64,000 nucleotides of DNA, from assembly GCA_017535785.1 (NCBI GenBank), contig JAFXTN010000023.1, positions 1 to 64,000 of the forward strand. The letters are read 5' to 3'. How positions within the stretch are numbered: position 1 is the stretch's first letter; the number at the start of each line of letters is the position of its first letter. A model generated the notes under the pieces. It did no database searches. It had not been told where the DNA came from and saw only the letters and a list, made by a program, of their open reading frames with translations. Below are positions 44,081 to 52,953 of the stretch, one piece after another. Source of the stretch: Butyrivibrio sp. Lineage in GTDB: Bacteria > Bacillota > Clostridia > Lachnospirales > Lachnospiraceae. The position numbers were made by a program, and so were the translations under genes.

Positions 44081-44558
44081 TATCGTTTGATTCAAGAAAG
44101 CTTGGGAAGTAACTGTCCCAGGCTTTTTCTATGCTCTTATCCAGTGTGAAAATATTGAAAGCGGTGCCTGTAGTGATCACAAGCTCGCCGTTTGAAAATC
44201 TGATGTTTACAGCAAGCTTTATATCGCCTGCGGAGAGTCCTGCGCAGGCTTTTTCTATGATCTCAGCCGTTTTATCTTCGTCAAGGTGAAAAACAAATTT
44301 GAATTTTAAGGGAGTTCTTTTACCCTTGATAAGATCAAGGCAGATGGGGCGAAGATCCGCCCAACGGGAAAAATCTGAAATAGGAGCGGAGCTGTCTGTT
44401 TCCTCATCATTATAAAAGTCTTTATGAACGTGACCGTCGATATAGAAGCTGTTAAATGTATCGATAGCGACTTCTTCGACGTAGAATTTGTCAAAAAGCT
44501 CTGTCGCAAGAAGGCTTTTCATAAAGGCTTTGTTGTTGGTGATCTTTACAGATATCAT
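44061..44558 (-). CDS. DUF5721-like protein
   Basis: A 165-residue soluble protein resembling the Lachnospiraceae-restricted DUF5721 family; the family call is from memory and moderate. It starts MISVKITNNKAFMKSLLATELFDKFYVEEVAIDTF and has alternating strands and one Cys near residue 110. Function unknown. AGGAACAG precedes the ATG on the minus strand. It is transcribed away from the LacI gene and converges on the Hpt gene. Confidence 0.75.
   Translation of the reverse strand: MISVKITNNKAFMKSLLATELFDKFYVEEVAIDTFNSFYIDGHVHKDFYNDEETDSSAPISDFSRWADLRPICLDLIKGKRTPLKFKFVFHLDEDKTAEIIEKACAGLSAGDIKLAVNIRFSNGELVITTGTAFNIFTLDKSIEKAWDSYFPSFLESNDIILQYL
44099..44130 (+). terminator. Terminator of the Hpt gene inside the opposing coding sequence
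   Basis: AGCTTGGGA (44099-44107) pairs with TCCCAGGCT (44116-44124), nine pairs including one G-T, followed by five T. It lies within the last codons of the minus-strand gene. Confidence 0.65.
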
Positions 44559-44717
44559 GAATGCTGTTCCTATCTTTATTTTTTCTCTTGGTTAATTATA
44601 TGATAAAAAAAGTCGTTTGTGTTTATTTTTTAAGTGGTTAAATTTATCTGTTTCATTTTGCATATATATACTTTATACTTACAAGAAAGTAAGAGTTTTT
44701 TATTTGAGGGGTAAAAA

Positions 44718-45758
44718 ATGGCTAAATTGGTAAGACTTAAGGATATCGCTGACAGGATCGGTGTCAGTACAGTTACGGTATCCAAGGCTCTTTCCGGACA
44801 AAAAGGAATGAGTGAGGAGCTGAGGGATAAGATCAATGTCCTTGCGGACGAGATGGGGTATGTTCCTTCGGTATCAAGAAAAGTTGGAAATTCAGTTAAA
44901 AGCTATACTTTGGGAGTTCTTATTTCCGAAGCGTACATGAGCGAATACAGCTCTTTTTATACCAGGATGCATCAGCAGGTTTCGCAGATAGCAATGGATA
45001 AAGGGTGCTTTACCATGCTTGAGGTTATATCCGCTGAGAATGAGGAAAAGAAGAATCTTCCGAGGATAATCGGCGATGGCAAGGTGGATGGTGTAATAGT
45101 CATCGGAAGGCTTAACGAGGATTATCTTAAGATGATCAGGAACGAGAGCAATATACCGACGATGTATCTTGATTTCTGTAATCACAGCGGCGATGAAGAT
45201 GCTGTTGTTTCGGATAGCTACAACGGCGCATATGTCCTTACCAATCATTTGTTTGATATGGGACATAAGATGATAGGCTTTGTCGGAACAATACTTGCTT
45301 CGGGCACCATTACGGATAGGTATCTCGGATATACCAAATCTCTTTTGGAGCACGGACATCCTTTCATACCTGACTGGATCATTCCCGACAGAGATATAGA
45401 TACCGGAGAGCTTGATTATGAAAGATTCTTTGCACTTCCTGAGGATATGCCTTCTGCTTTTGTATGTAACTGTGATCTCACAGCAAGTATGATGATAAAA
45501 AAGCTTAGAGAGAACGGCTATAAGGTGCCTGAGGATATTTCCGTCGTCGGATACGACAATTATCTTTTCCCCGGGCTTTGCGACATAAAACTCACAACCT
45601 TTGGTGTTGACAGCTATGAGATGGGACGAAACGCAGTCATAAATCTTATCCGTAAGATAAGCGGAGAGAGATACAGACAGGGAATTACGATCATAGAAGG
45701 TCACATGATAGAAGGGGAGAGCGTTACTAGGTTCGAACCGAAAAACTTATTTGAATAA
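44718..45758 (+). CDS. LacI family transcriptional regulator
   Basis: A 346-residue regulator. The N-terminal helix-turn-helix RLKDIADRIGVSTVTVSKALSGQKGMSEELRDKI is standard for LacI/GalR. A periplasmic-binding-protein-like effector domain follows (LGVLISEAYMSEYSSFYTRM, VDGVIVIGRL, FVCNCDLTASMMIKKL, SVVGYDN). Effector is probably a sugar. No sugar-uptake genes are adjacent, so targets lie elsewhere or it acts globally. A CcpA-like role cannot be excluded; a perfect cre lies upstream of carD. A strong terminator follows. Confidence 0.92.
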   Translation: MAKLVRLKDIADRIGVSTVTVSKALSGQKGMSEELRDKINVLADEMGYVPSVSRKVGNSVKSYTLGVLISEAYMSEYSSFYTRMHQQVSQIAMDKGCFTMLEVISAENEEKKNLPRIIGDGKVDGVIVIGRLNEDYLKMIRNESNIPTMYLDFCNHSGDEDAVVSDSYNGAYVLTNHLFDMGHKMIGFVGTILASGTITDRYLGYTKSLLEHGHPFIPDWIIPDRDIDTGELDYERFFALPEDMPSAFVCNCDLTASMMIKKLRENGYKVPEDISVVGYDNYLFPGLCDIKLTTFGVDSYEMGRNAVINLIRKISGERYRQGITIIEGHMIEGESVTRFEPKNLFE

Positions 45759-45765
45759 TAGAAAT

Positions 45766-45801
45766 GCCTCACAGATATCAAATCTGTGAGGCGCTTTTTT
45801 T
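45766..45801. terminator. Terminator between lacI and the convergent degV
   Basis: GCCTCACAGAT (45766-45776) pairs perfectly with ATCTGTGAGGC (45782-45792), followed by seven T on the plus strand. The degV stop codon overlaps the T-run. Confidence 0.9.
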
Positions 45802-46636
45802 AACAGGTAACAATGATCCCGCCGTCGGCTGCATAGGTTGTAGAAACACCTGCGGTGTCAACGATTATTGCATCCTTAAACGGTACTTTTTTCATAATGA
45901 GATCTTTTACGACAGCTGCGCGTTCAAAGCAGTTGACGTGTGAGATCATAAGTCTCTTTTCCTCGGGATTCTTGATCTCGGCTGCAACAAGCTCTGTCAT
46001 CTTAACAAGAGCCTTCCTGATGCCGATTCCCTGGGCTTTCTGAACGATCTCGCCTTTAAGTCCGTAGCATACGGGCTTGATGCTGAGAGTGGAAGCTACA
46101 AGAGCTTTCATTCCGGTAAGGCGTCCGTTTTTACGAAGTGCATCAAGTGAATCAAGAACGAAATATGTGAGCATCTCATCTCTGTATGCCTCGATCTCGG
46201 GGATGATCTCTTCAAATTTGAGACCTTTGTCCGCGAGCTCCATGATCTTAAGAGCGATGAGAGCCTCACCGCAGCTTGCAGAGAGAGAATCTGCTATATA
46301 AATATTCTTGTCACCGTATTCCTCGTGATATATGTTCTTGGCGAGCAGTGCACTGTTGTAGCTTCCGCTCAGCTTGGAAGTGAGCGTTACAACATAAACG
46401 TCGTCTGCATCGGTCTGATATGCTTTTACAAAAAGATCGGGAGATGGGCATGCAGTCTTGGGGCAATCTTCGGATGCCGCAACCTTGGCAAGATAATCTG
46501 CCTGATCAAAGGTCTCATCATCCACGATAACGCTGTCACCAACCTGCAAAATAAGCGGTACAAACTCAAATCTGGGATCATTCTTGTATTCAGCAGGTAA
46601 ATCACAACAGCTGTCTACTACAATCTTATAACTCAT
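45800..46636 (-). CDS. DegV family fatty-acid-binding protein
   Basis: DegV (FakB-type) proteins bind a single fatty acid and present it to the FakA kinase. The sequence begins YKIVVDSCCDLP with later TACPSPDLFVKAY, the FakB-like loop SSKLSGSYNSALLA-type segment (here TSKLSGSYNSA), and the C-terminal GGIIVTC. The length is 278. The ATG at 46636 (minus strand) has GGAGG upstream; the frame extends 60 bases further without homology. Membrane phospholipid metabolism is the likely role. Monocistronic. Confidence 0.9.
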   Translation of the reverse strand: MSYKIVVDSCCDLPAEYKNDPRFEFVPLILQVGDSVIVDDETFDQADYLAKVAASEDCPKTACPSPDLFVKAYQTDADDVYVVTLTSKLSGSYNSALLAKNIYHEEYGDKNIYIADSLSASCGEALIALKIMELADKGLKFEEIIPEIEAYRDEMLTYFVLDSLDALRKNGRLTGMKALVASTLSIKPVCYGLKGEIVQKAQGIGIRKALVKMTELVAAEIKNPEEKRLMISHVNCFERAAVVKDLIMKKVPFKDAIIVDTAGVSTTYAADGGIIVTC

Positions 46637-46717
46637 AGTGCCTCCACGTATAAACTTGCATACGTAGTATTTAATACTACATGAAGATGATACCACGTAT
46701 AGGCTTATCCGTAAAGC

Positions 46718-47458
46718 TTAATGAGAGGATGTATCAATTGCATCAATGATAGCCTGAGTCTCTTTTATAGTCTTGCGGTATTCAAAAGAAATCAAAAAAG
46801 AACAACCGTTATCCATTGTTACATGAAGCGGGCTTTTGCTCTTTACGTATTTGACATTTACAAGGCTGGAGTTGTTTACAGGGCATATTTGCGGGAACTT
46901 TACGCATTGGCTGTAAAAATTATATGCGGTTCCGAGCTGGTCAAAAACTCTGTTGTCGGTAAGCCAGATCCTCACCTTTCTTCCAACCTCTTTTACGCAG
47001 ATGATATCATCTCCGGTCACGTATACCGTTTCATCTTTTTCCCTAAGCTCGATCCTGGGGACATCAACCTTGATACTGCTCTTGATAAAGTTCATTGTCT
47101 CTGTGAGCTCTGCAACCTTGATCGGCTTATCAAGATAATAGATATTGTCGGCTACGATACCGGCTGCGGGGATCTGTGTTCTGTAATCAATAGAAGAGCA
47201 GCACATTATGATAGGGTTTATAATGCCCTTATCAACAAGCATTCTGGCGATATCAACGCCGTTTTCTTTGCTGCTTGTCATATCGATGAAAAGACCGTGA
47301 TACATCTCGGGCTTATACATGAAAGCTTCGGCGTTTCCGAAAGAATCAATGTATAATCTGTCGCCGAACTCCTTTAAAAATCTGTCAGATTGTCTTCCGA
47401 GAAGCCTTTCGGTCTGTTTTCTGTCGGCAATGTTGTCATCGCAAACCGCAATAAACAT
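46718..47458 (-). CDS. LytTR family response regulator
   Basis: An AgrA/LytR-type response regulator. The receiver domain has the acidic pair Asp7-Asp8, the phospho-acceptor Asp59 (LFIDM) and a DKP lysine near residue 106. The LytTR DNA-binding domain spans about residues 138-240 (VYVTGDDIICVKEVGRKVRIW, CPVNNSSLVNVKYV). It is an orphan: no histidine kinase is adjacent. It follows DUF1294 and argG on the minus strand at short spacing and may be cotranscribed with them. Targets unknown; in this family they often include peptides, toxins or adhesion genes. Confidence 0.9.
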   Translation of the reverse strand: MFIAVCDDNIADRKQTERLLGRQSDRFLKEFGDRLYIDSFGNAEAFMYKPEMYHGLFIDMTSSKENGVDIARMLVDKGIINPIIMCCSSIDYRTQIPAAGIVADNIYYLDKPIKVAELTETMNFIKSSIKVDVPRIELREKDETVYVTGDDIICVKEVGRKVRIWLTDNRVFDQLGTAYNFYSQCVKFPQICPVNNSSLVNVKYVKSKSPLHVTMDNGCSFLISFEYRKTIKETQAIIDAIDTSSH

Positions 47459-47472
47459 GGTACACCTCGTTA

Positions 47473-47766
47473 TTAAATGAAACTGAACTTGATTGGTGAA
47501 AAGAAAAGTGCAAGTACAATCGCAACCTGCAATACAAAGATAATGGGCATTCCGAACTTAAAATACCAATGCTTGGTCTTGTGTTTAAATACGAACATGC
47601 CGATCGTTGCACCTAAGCTGCCGCCTATTATTGCAAATGCAAAAAGGGTCGCCTCGGGAATGCGAAAGGCGTTTTTACGCGCCCTTCTCTTGTCGATTCC
47701 CATTAAGGCAAACCCTATAATATTCACTGCTGCAATATAGATTATCAGTAGAGTGAGTGAATTCAT
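47473..47766 (-). CDS. DUF1294 membrane protein
   Basis: A 97-residue protein with four hydrophobic segments and the DUF1294 hallmarks MGIDKRRARKNAFRIPEATLF, GGSLGATIGMFVFKHKTKHWYFKFG. Function is unknown. Its ATG overlaps the argG end region (argG stops 3 bases before it), so it is read as part of the argG transcript. Confidence 0.9.
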   Translation of the reverse strand: MNSLTLLIIYIAAVNIIGFALMGIDKRRARKNAFRIPEATLFAFAIIGGSLGATIGMFVFKHKTKHWYFKFGMPIIFVLQVAIVLALFFSPIKFSFI

Positions 47767-47769
47767 AAA

Positions 47770-48993
47770 TTATTTGTTCTTAGCTACTTCCTGCATCTTC
47801 ATAGCACGAACCTTGGAAGAAAGTCCAAAGAGGTTTATGAATCCTTCAGCATCGTGGTGGTCGTAAAGGTCACCTGTTGTAAATGATGCAATGCTCTCGT
47901 TGTAGATAGAGTAAGGTGACTTTGTACCGGCCTTGATGATGTTACCCTTGTAAAGCTTGAATGTAACTTCACCTGTTACGTACTTCTGTGTTGATTCAAT
48001 AAACGCCTGCTCGGCTTCACGAAGAGGAGTAAACCATTTCCCTTCATATACTATATCGGCAAACTTATTGCCCATATCTTTCTTCATTGTATAGGTATCA
48101 CGGTCTAAAATCAACTCTTCGAGCTGCTGATGTGCTTCGTAAAGGATTGTTCCGCCGGGTGTCTCATAAACGCCACGTGACTTCATACCAACAACACGGT
48201 TTTCAACGATATCTACGATACCGATTCCGTTCTCGCCGCCGAGCTTGTTGAGTGTGCGGATGATATCTGAAACCTTCATCTCTTTACCATTTACTGACTT
48301 GGGAACGCCTGCCTCAAATGTCATTGTAACTGTTGTAGGTGTGTCGGGAGCGTCCTCAGGTGTCTTGCCGAGTACCAAGAGGTGCTTGTAGTTAGGCTCC
48401 TCAGCGGGATCCTCGAGCTCAAGACCTTCATGTGAAATATGCCAAAGGTTTCTGTCACGGCTATAGCTTGAATCAGCAGAGAAAGGAAGATTGATTCCAT
48501 GCTGTCTGCAGTATTCGATCTCTGACTCACGTGAATCAAGAGTCCACTTGTCATTTCTCCAAGCAGCGATGATCTTGATGTCGGGTGCAAGAGCCTTGAT
48601 ACCAAGCTCAAATCTGATCTGGTCGTTACCCTTACCTGTTGCACCGTGGCAGATAGCTGTTGCGCCTTCTTTTCTTGCGATCTCAACGAGCTTCTTAGCG
48701 ATGAGAGGACGTGCCATTGATGTTCCGAGAAGATATTTGTTCTCATATACGGCATGTGCCATTACGCAAGGAACTACGTATTCATCACAGAACTCATCTA
48801 CAACATCGAGGATGTAGAGCTTGCTTGCTCCGCAGCTGACAGCTCTCTCTTCAAGTCCGTCCAGCTCTTCCTCCTGTCCGCAGTCGATACATACGCAAAC
48901 TACTTCGTAATCAAAATTCTCCTTGAGCCACGGAATGATAGCTGTTGTATCAAGTCCGCCTGAATAAGCCAAAATAACTTTTTCTTTAGCCAT
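47770..48993 (-). CDS. argG: Argininosuccinate synthase
   Basis: ArgG joins citrulline and aspartate using ATP. The PP-loop AYSGGLDTTAI at the N terminus, the aspartate/citrulline region ARPLIAKKLVEIA and SRESEIEYC are present. The length (407) is normal. GAAGG precedes the ATG. It is transcribed leftward from a promoter that faces the argCJBD promoter across a shared operator. argH is not in the window. Confidence 0.96.
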   Translation of the reverse strand: MAKEKVILAYSGGLDTTAIIPWLKENFDYEVVCVCIDCGQEEELDGLEERAVSCGASKLYILDVVDEFCDEYVVPCVMAHAVYENKYLLGTSMARPLIAKKLVEIARKEGATAICHGATGKGNDQIRFELGIKALAPDIKIIAAWRNDKWTLDSRESEIEYCRQHGINLPFSADSSYSRDRNLWHISHEGLELEDPAEEPNYKHLLVLGKTPEDAPDTPTTVTMTFEAGVPKSVNGKEMKVSDIIRTLNKLGGENGIGIVDIVENRVVGMKSRGVYETPGGTILYEAHQQLEELILDRDTYTMKKDMGNKFADIVYEGKWFTPLREAEQAFIESTQKYVTGEVTFKLYKGNIIKAGTKSPYSIYNESIASFTTGDLYDHHDAEGFINLFGLSSKVRAMKMQEVAKNK

Positions 48994-49087
48994 TTATTTA
49001 CCCTTCTTTCATAATGTTTATTCAATATTATTGGTGATATAATTAAGGAACGCGGGACGAATGCCCATTTAGCGCGTTGTCTATCAT

Positions 49088-49116
49088 AATATACTCCGCT
49101 CTATAAAAAAATGCAA
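49088..49116 (-). promoter_or_regulatory. Leftward argG promoter
   Basis: On the minus strand TTGCAT (plus 49111-49116) is followed after 17 bases by TATATT (plus 49088-49093), about 95 bases before the argG start. Confidence 0.65.
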
Positions 49117-49123
49117 TACTAAA

Positions 49124-49165
49124 ATGCATAAATATTTAAAAAATGTATTTTTTATGCATAAATAT
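49124..49165. promoter_or_regulatory. Candidate ArgR operator between the divergent arg promoters
   Basis: ATGCATAAATAT occurs twice in direct orientation, at 49124-49135 and 49154-49165, exactly 30 bp (about three helical turns) apart, each within an AT-rich, partly symmetric context like ArgR boxes (AT-rich 18-bp imperfect palindromes). The pair lies between the two -35 hexamers, so one repressor complex could control both arms. Assignment to ArgR is inference. Confidence 0.5.
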
Positions 49166-49175
49166 AAATTTTCTG

Positions 49176-49204
49176 TTGCATATTTTCATTCGCGGTCGTA
49201 TACT
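49176..49204 (+). promoter_or_regulatory. Rightward argC operon promoter
   Basis: TTGCAT (49176-49181), 17 bases, then TATACT (49199-49204), 59 bases before the argC start. Its -35 has the same hexamer as the opposing argG promoter. Confidence 0.7.
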
Positions 49205-49263
49205 GAAACAAGTTTATACATATTAGAATCAGAAAAAGAAGACTTTTGAGAGGTTAGTAGGAA

Positions 49264-50316
49264 ATGATCAAGGTTGGAATCATTGGAGCTACGGGATATG
49301 CCGGAGCGGAAATAGTAAGACTTTTACAGGCTCATCCGGATGCACAGGTTGTGTGGTACGGATCAAGGAGCTATATAGATAAGAAGTACAGCGAGACATT
49401 CGGAAACTTCTATAAGATAGTAGATGCAAAGTGTCTTGATGACAATATGGAAGAGCTTGCGAATGAAGTAGATGTGATCTTTACAGCAACTCCCCAGGGA
49501 CTTTGCGCATCACTTGTAAATGATGACATCTTAAATAAAGTAAAGATCATTGATCTTTCCGCAGACTTCAGATTAAAAGATGTAAATGTATATGAAGAGT
49601 GGTATAAGATCGAGCACAAGTCACCTCAGTATATAGAAGAAGCTGTTTACGGACTTTGCGAGATCAACAGGGATAAGATAAAGGGCGCAAGACTCATCGC
49701 CAATCCCGGATGTTATACAACATGTTCTATATTAACTGCATATCCTCTTGTAAAAGAAGGACTTATAGATCCCGACACGCTCATCGTTGATGCACTTAGC
49801 GGTGTTTCAGGTGCGGGAAGAGGCGGAAAGGTAGCTAATCTCTACTGCGAAGTAAATGAGAGTGCCAAGCCTTACGGAGTAGCGGTTCACAGACACACTC
49901 CCGAGATCGAAGAGCAGCTTGGTTATGCCGCAGGTAAGAAGCTTACCATCAACTTCACACCTCACCTTGTTCCTATGAACAGAGGTATCCTTGCTACAGA
50001 GTATGCTACTTTGGTCAAAAAAGACGGCGTACTCCCCACAGCTGCAGATATCCGCGCAGCATACGAAAAATACTACGGAGATGAGAAGTTCATCAGGATA
50101 TTGGAAGACGGTGTATATCCCGAGACAAGATGGGTTGAGGGAAGTAACTTTACCGATATCGGATTTAAGATCGACGAGCGCACAGGCAGGATCATTATGA
50201 TGGGTGCACTTGATAACCTTGTAAAGGGAGCTGCAGGACAGGCTGTTCAGAACATGAATATCCTGTTTGGCTTTGACGAGACGAAGGGACTTGACCTTGT
50301 TCCAAGCTTCCCTTAA
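49264..50316 (+). CDS. argC: N-acetyl-gamma-glutamyl-phosphate reductase
   Basis: ArgC reduces N-acetylglutamyl phosphate with NADPH in ornithine synthesis. The nucleotide loop GIIGATGYAGAEIVRLL is at the N terminus and the catalytic Cys lies in ANPGCYTTC. HLVPMNRGILAT and the C-terminal LDNLVKGAAGQAVQNMN are typical. The length (350) is normal. First gene of the rightward arg operon. Confidence 0.96.
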   Translation: MIKVGIIGATGYAGAEIVRLLQAHPDAQVVWYGSRSYIDKKYSETFGNFYKIVDAKCLDDNMEELANEVDVIFTATPQGLCASLVNDDILNKVKIIDLSADFRLKDVNVYEEWYKIEHKSPQYIEEAVYGLCEINRDKIKGARLIANPGCYTTCSILTAYPLVKEGLIDPDTLIVDALSGVSGAGRGGKVANLYCEVNESAKPYGVAVHRHTPEIEEQLGYAAGKKLTINFTPHLVPMNRGILATEYATLVKKDGVLPTAADIRAAYEKYYGDEKFIRILEDGVYPETRWVEGSNFTDIGFKIDERTGRIIMMGALDNLVKGAAGQAVQNMNILFGFDETKGLDLVPSFP

Positions 50317-50340
50317 TGCTTAAGCTTTAGGAGACGTAAG

Positions 50341-50784
50341 ATGGTTCGTACAATGACTATGGAAGATTATGATGATGTTTATGCACTCTGGATGTCCATC
50401 AAGGGCTTTGGAATAAGATCTGTAGATGATTCCAGAGAAGGAATAGAGAGATTCATAAAAAGAAATCCGAATACAAGCGCTGTTGCAGTGGAAGACGGCA
50501 AGATAGTCGGAGCTGTACTGTGCGGACATGACGGAAGAAGAGCGAGTCTATATCATGTGTGCGTTAGCGAGAAATACAGAATGCACGGGATCGGCAAGCA
50601 GATGGTTCACTTTTGTTGTGAACAGCTAAAGAAAGAACAGATAAATAAGGTATGCTTGAATGCATTCGTAACGAATGTTATCGGCAACAAGTTCTGGCAG
50701 AAAATGGGCTGGACACTTAGATCTGATATGAATTATTATGATTTCACTTTGAATGAAGATAATCTTACTGTTTTTAACAAGTAA
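50341..50784 (+). CDS. GNAT family acetyltransferase inside the arg operon
   Basis: A 147-residue GNAT protein: VEDGKIVGAVLCGHDGRRASLYHVCVSEKYRMHGIGKQMVHFCCEQL carries the acetyl-CoA pyrophosphate loop (RMHGIG). It sits between argC and argJ with GGAGACG before its ATG, so it is an operon member. It may make or recycle an acetylated arginine-pathway metabolite, for example acting as a short N-acetylglutamate synthase, or acetylate something unrelated. Short GNAT-only NAGS enzymes are known in other phyla; nothing here proves that role. Confidence 0.85.
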   Translation: MVRTMTMEDYDDVYALWMSIKGFGIRSVDDSREGIERFIKRNPNTSAVAVEDGKIVGAVLCGHDGRRASLYHVCVSEKYRMHGIGKQMVHFCCEQLKKEQINKVCLNAFVTNVIGNKFWQKMGWTLRSDMNYYDFTLNEDNLTVFNK

Positions 50785-50802
50785 AGAAGGATGGCAAAAG
50801 AA

Positions 50803-52026
50803 ATGAAGGATATAGTAGGTGGTGTAACGGCTGCCAAAGGCTTTATGGCAACCAGCTGCGAAGCAAATATCAAGTACAAAGACAGAACCGATATGGCGTT
50901 TGTCTATTCGGAAGTACCGTGCGTTTGTGCGGGAACTTTTACAACTAATATAGTAAAAGCTGCTTGTGTTCAATGGGATCAGCAGATAGTAGAATCGGGC
51001 GATCCAATGCAAGCAGTTGTTATCAATTCAGGAATTGCCAATGCTTGCACGGGCAAGGAAGGCTTTGATGCTTGTATAGCCACGGCTAAGGCGGTTGAGA
51101 GATGCCTTGGTGTCAATTACAATTCAGTTGCCGTTGCTTCAACCGGTGTTATAGGTATGCAACTTCCGGTAGATAAGCTTGTTATGGGCGTTGAGAAGAT
51201 GAGCAAGACCTTGGACGGAAGTGTTGAAGCGGGAACAGCCGCTTCCAAGGCTATCATGACTACAGATACGGTTAATAAAGAGATCGCTGTTTCATTTGAG
51301 ATCGATGATAAGACCGTTACACTTGGAGGAATGAGTAAGGGATCCGGTATGATCCATCCCAACATGTGCACAATGCTTGCATTTCTTACGACAGATCTTT
51401 CGATCGAGAAGAGTCTTTTGCAGGAGGCTGTAAGTGAAGTTGTTGCCGAGACCTTCAATATGATCACTGTTGACGGCGATACATCTACCAATGATACACT
51501 CCTTTGCATGGCAAACGGAGAAGCAGGAAATAAGACTATAAGGGCTAAGGGCGAAGAGTACGAGACATTTAAGAAAGCTCTTTTGCATGTCTGCAGATTC
51601 CTTGCCAAGAAGATGGCCGCAGACGGAGAAGGAGCGAGCAAGCTTTTTGAAGCCAAGGTCGTTAACGCTAAGTCTGTAGAGGATGCGAGAATTCTTTCCA
51701 GGGCGATCGTTGGTTCCAATCTTTCAAAGGCTGCGATCTTCGGATGCGATGCCAATTTCGGAAGATTTTTATGTGCGATGGGTTATTCCGGAGCGAAGTT
51801 CGATCAGAACGATGTTGAGCTTTATTTCCAGAGTCCCAACGGAAGAATAGAGGTATTCCACAAGGGCGTGCCGCTTGAATTTGATGAGAACGTTGCACTC
51901 AAGATCATGAAGGCTGACGAGGTTACCGTTTACGTTGATATGAACGAGGGAACCGCAGAAGCTACGGCTTGGGGATGCGATCTTACGTATGATTATGTCA
52001 AAATAAATGCAGATTACAGGAGCTGA
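50803..52026 (+). CDS. argJ: Ornithine acetyltransferase / N-acetylglutamate synthase
   Basis: ArgJ transfers acetyl from N-acetylornithine to glutamate, making the pathway cyclic; bifunctional forms also use acetyl-CoA. The N terminus reads [23 protein letters not shown]. The self-cleavage site is in [12 protein letters not shown], where the Thr becomes the nucleophile of the beta chain. [16 protein letters not shown] follows. I place the start at 50803 because the ATG at 50791 directly abuts AAGAAGG; adding those four residues would not matter. It follows the GNAT gene closely. Confidence 0.94.
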   Translation: MKDIVGGVTAAKGFMATSCEANIKYKDRTDMAFVYSEVPCVCAGTFTTNIVKAACVQWDQQIVESGDPMQAVVINSGIANACTGKEGFDACIATAKAVERCLGVNYNSVAVASTGVIGMQLPVDKLVMGVEKMSKTLDGSVEAGTAASKAIMTTDTVNKEIAVSFEIDDKTVTLGGMSKGSGMIHPNMCTMLAFLTTDLSIEKSLLQEAVSEVVAETFNMITVDGDTSTNDTLLCMANGEAGNKTIRAKGEEYETFKKALLHVCRFLAKKMAADGEGASKLFEAKVVNAKSVEDARILSRAIVGSNLSKAAIFGCDANFGRFLCAMGYSGAKFDQNDVELYFQSPNGRIEVFHKGVPLEFDENVALKIMKADEVTVYVDMNEGTAEATAWGCDLTYDYVKINADYRS

Positions 52027-52030
52027 TAAA

Positions 52031-52927
52031 ATGGATAAGGATATGCAGGAAGTATTAAAAAAGGCGGAGGTGCTTGTTGAGGCGCTTCCTTATATTCAGA
52101 AATTCAACAGAAAGATCATCGTTGTTAAGTACGGCGGAAGTGCCATGAGCAACGAAGAACTTCAGAAGAATGTAATAACAGATGTTACTTTACTTAAGCT
52201 TGTAGGCTTTAAGCCCATCATCGTTCACGGTGGCGGAAAGGCCATAAGCTCATGGGTTTCCAAAGTAGGAAAAGAGGCCGAGTTTGTAAACGGTCTTCGT
52301 GTTACAGACAATGAGACTATGGAGATCGCCGAGATGGTTCTCGGACGTGTCAACAAGCAGCTTGTAACTATGGTTCAGGAGCTCGGAGTTAAGGCGATCG
52401 GTATCAGCGGTAAGGATTCAGGTCTTTTGCACGTTACCAAGAAGCTTTCAGACGGCAAGGACATCGGATATGTCGGAGATATCGACAAGGTTGATCCCAA
52501 GATATTGTTTGATCTTCTTGAAAACGACTATCTTCCTATCGTTGCTCCTATCGGACTTGACGATAATTTCGATACATATAATATCAATGCTGATGATGCG
52601 GCTTGCGCTATCGCAAAGGCTGTAGGTGCCAACAAGCTTGCATTCCTTACAGATATCGAGGGTGTTTACAAGGATATCAAGGATCCTTCATCCTTTATTT
52701 CAAGACTTACATGCTCTGAGGCAGACGCACTTATTGCTTCAGGAAATATCGGCGGCGGAATGCTTCCTAAGCTCAACAACTGTACAGATGCCATCAGGAA
52801 GGGCGTTAACAATGTGCATATTCTCGATGGAAGAATACCTCATTGTCTTCTTCTTGAGATCTTTACCAAGAAGGGTGTCGGAACAATGTTTATGTCGGAT
52901 GACGATGATCTGGCAAAGGCTGAATAA
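52031..52927 (+). CDS. argB: Acetylglutamate kinase
   Basis: ArgB phosphorylates N-acetylglutamate, usually the arginine-inhibited step. The amino-acid kinase motifs [19 protein letters not shown] and [10 protein letters not shown] are intact. The N-terminal helix ([13 protein letters not shown]) found in arginine-sensitive hexameric enzymes is present, so feedback inhibition is likely (inference). The ATG at 52031 has CAGGAG overlapping the argJ end; length 298. Confidence 0.96.
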   Translation: MDKDMQEVLKKAEVLVEALPYIQKFNRKIIVVKYGGSAMSNEELQKNVITDVTLLKLVGFKPIIVHGGGKAISSWVSKVGKEAEFVNGLRVTDNETMEIAEMVLGRVNKQLVTMVQELGVKAIGISGKDSGLLHVTKKLSDGKDIGYVGDIDKVDPKILFDLLENDYLPIVAPIGLDDNFDTYNINADDAACAIAKAVGANKLAFLTDIEGVYKDIKDPSSFISRLTCSEADALIASGNIGGGMLPKLNNCTDAIRKGVNNVHILDGRIPHCLLLEIFTKKGVGTMFMSDDDDLAKAE

Positions 52928-52953
52928 GTTTTGTATTTACGAGGAGACTTAGT

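Noticed and set aside
44892-45704. 270-codon minus-strand open frame opposite the LacI-type regulator
   Set aside because: The plus-strand protein is a clear LacI-family member; the antisense product has no recognisable domain.
46721-47356. 211-codon plus-strand open frame opposite the LytTR regulator
   Set aside because: Antisense to a clear receiver-LytTR protein, with no ribosome site and no domain features.
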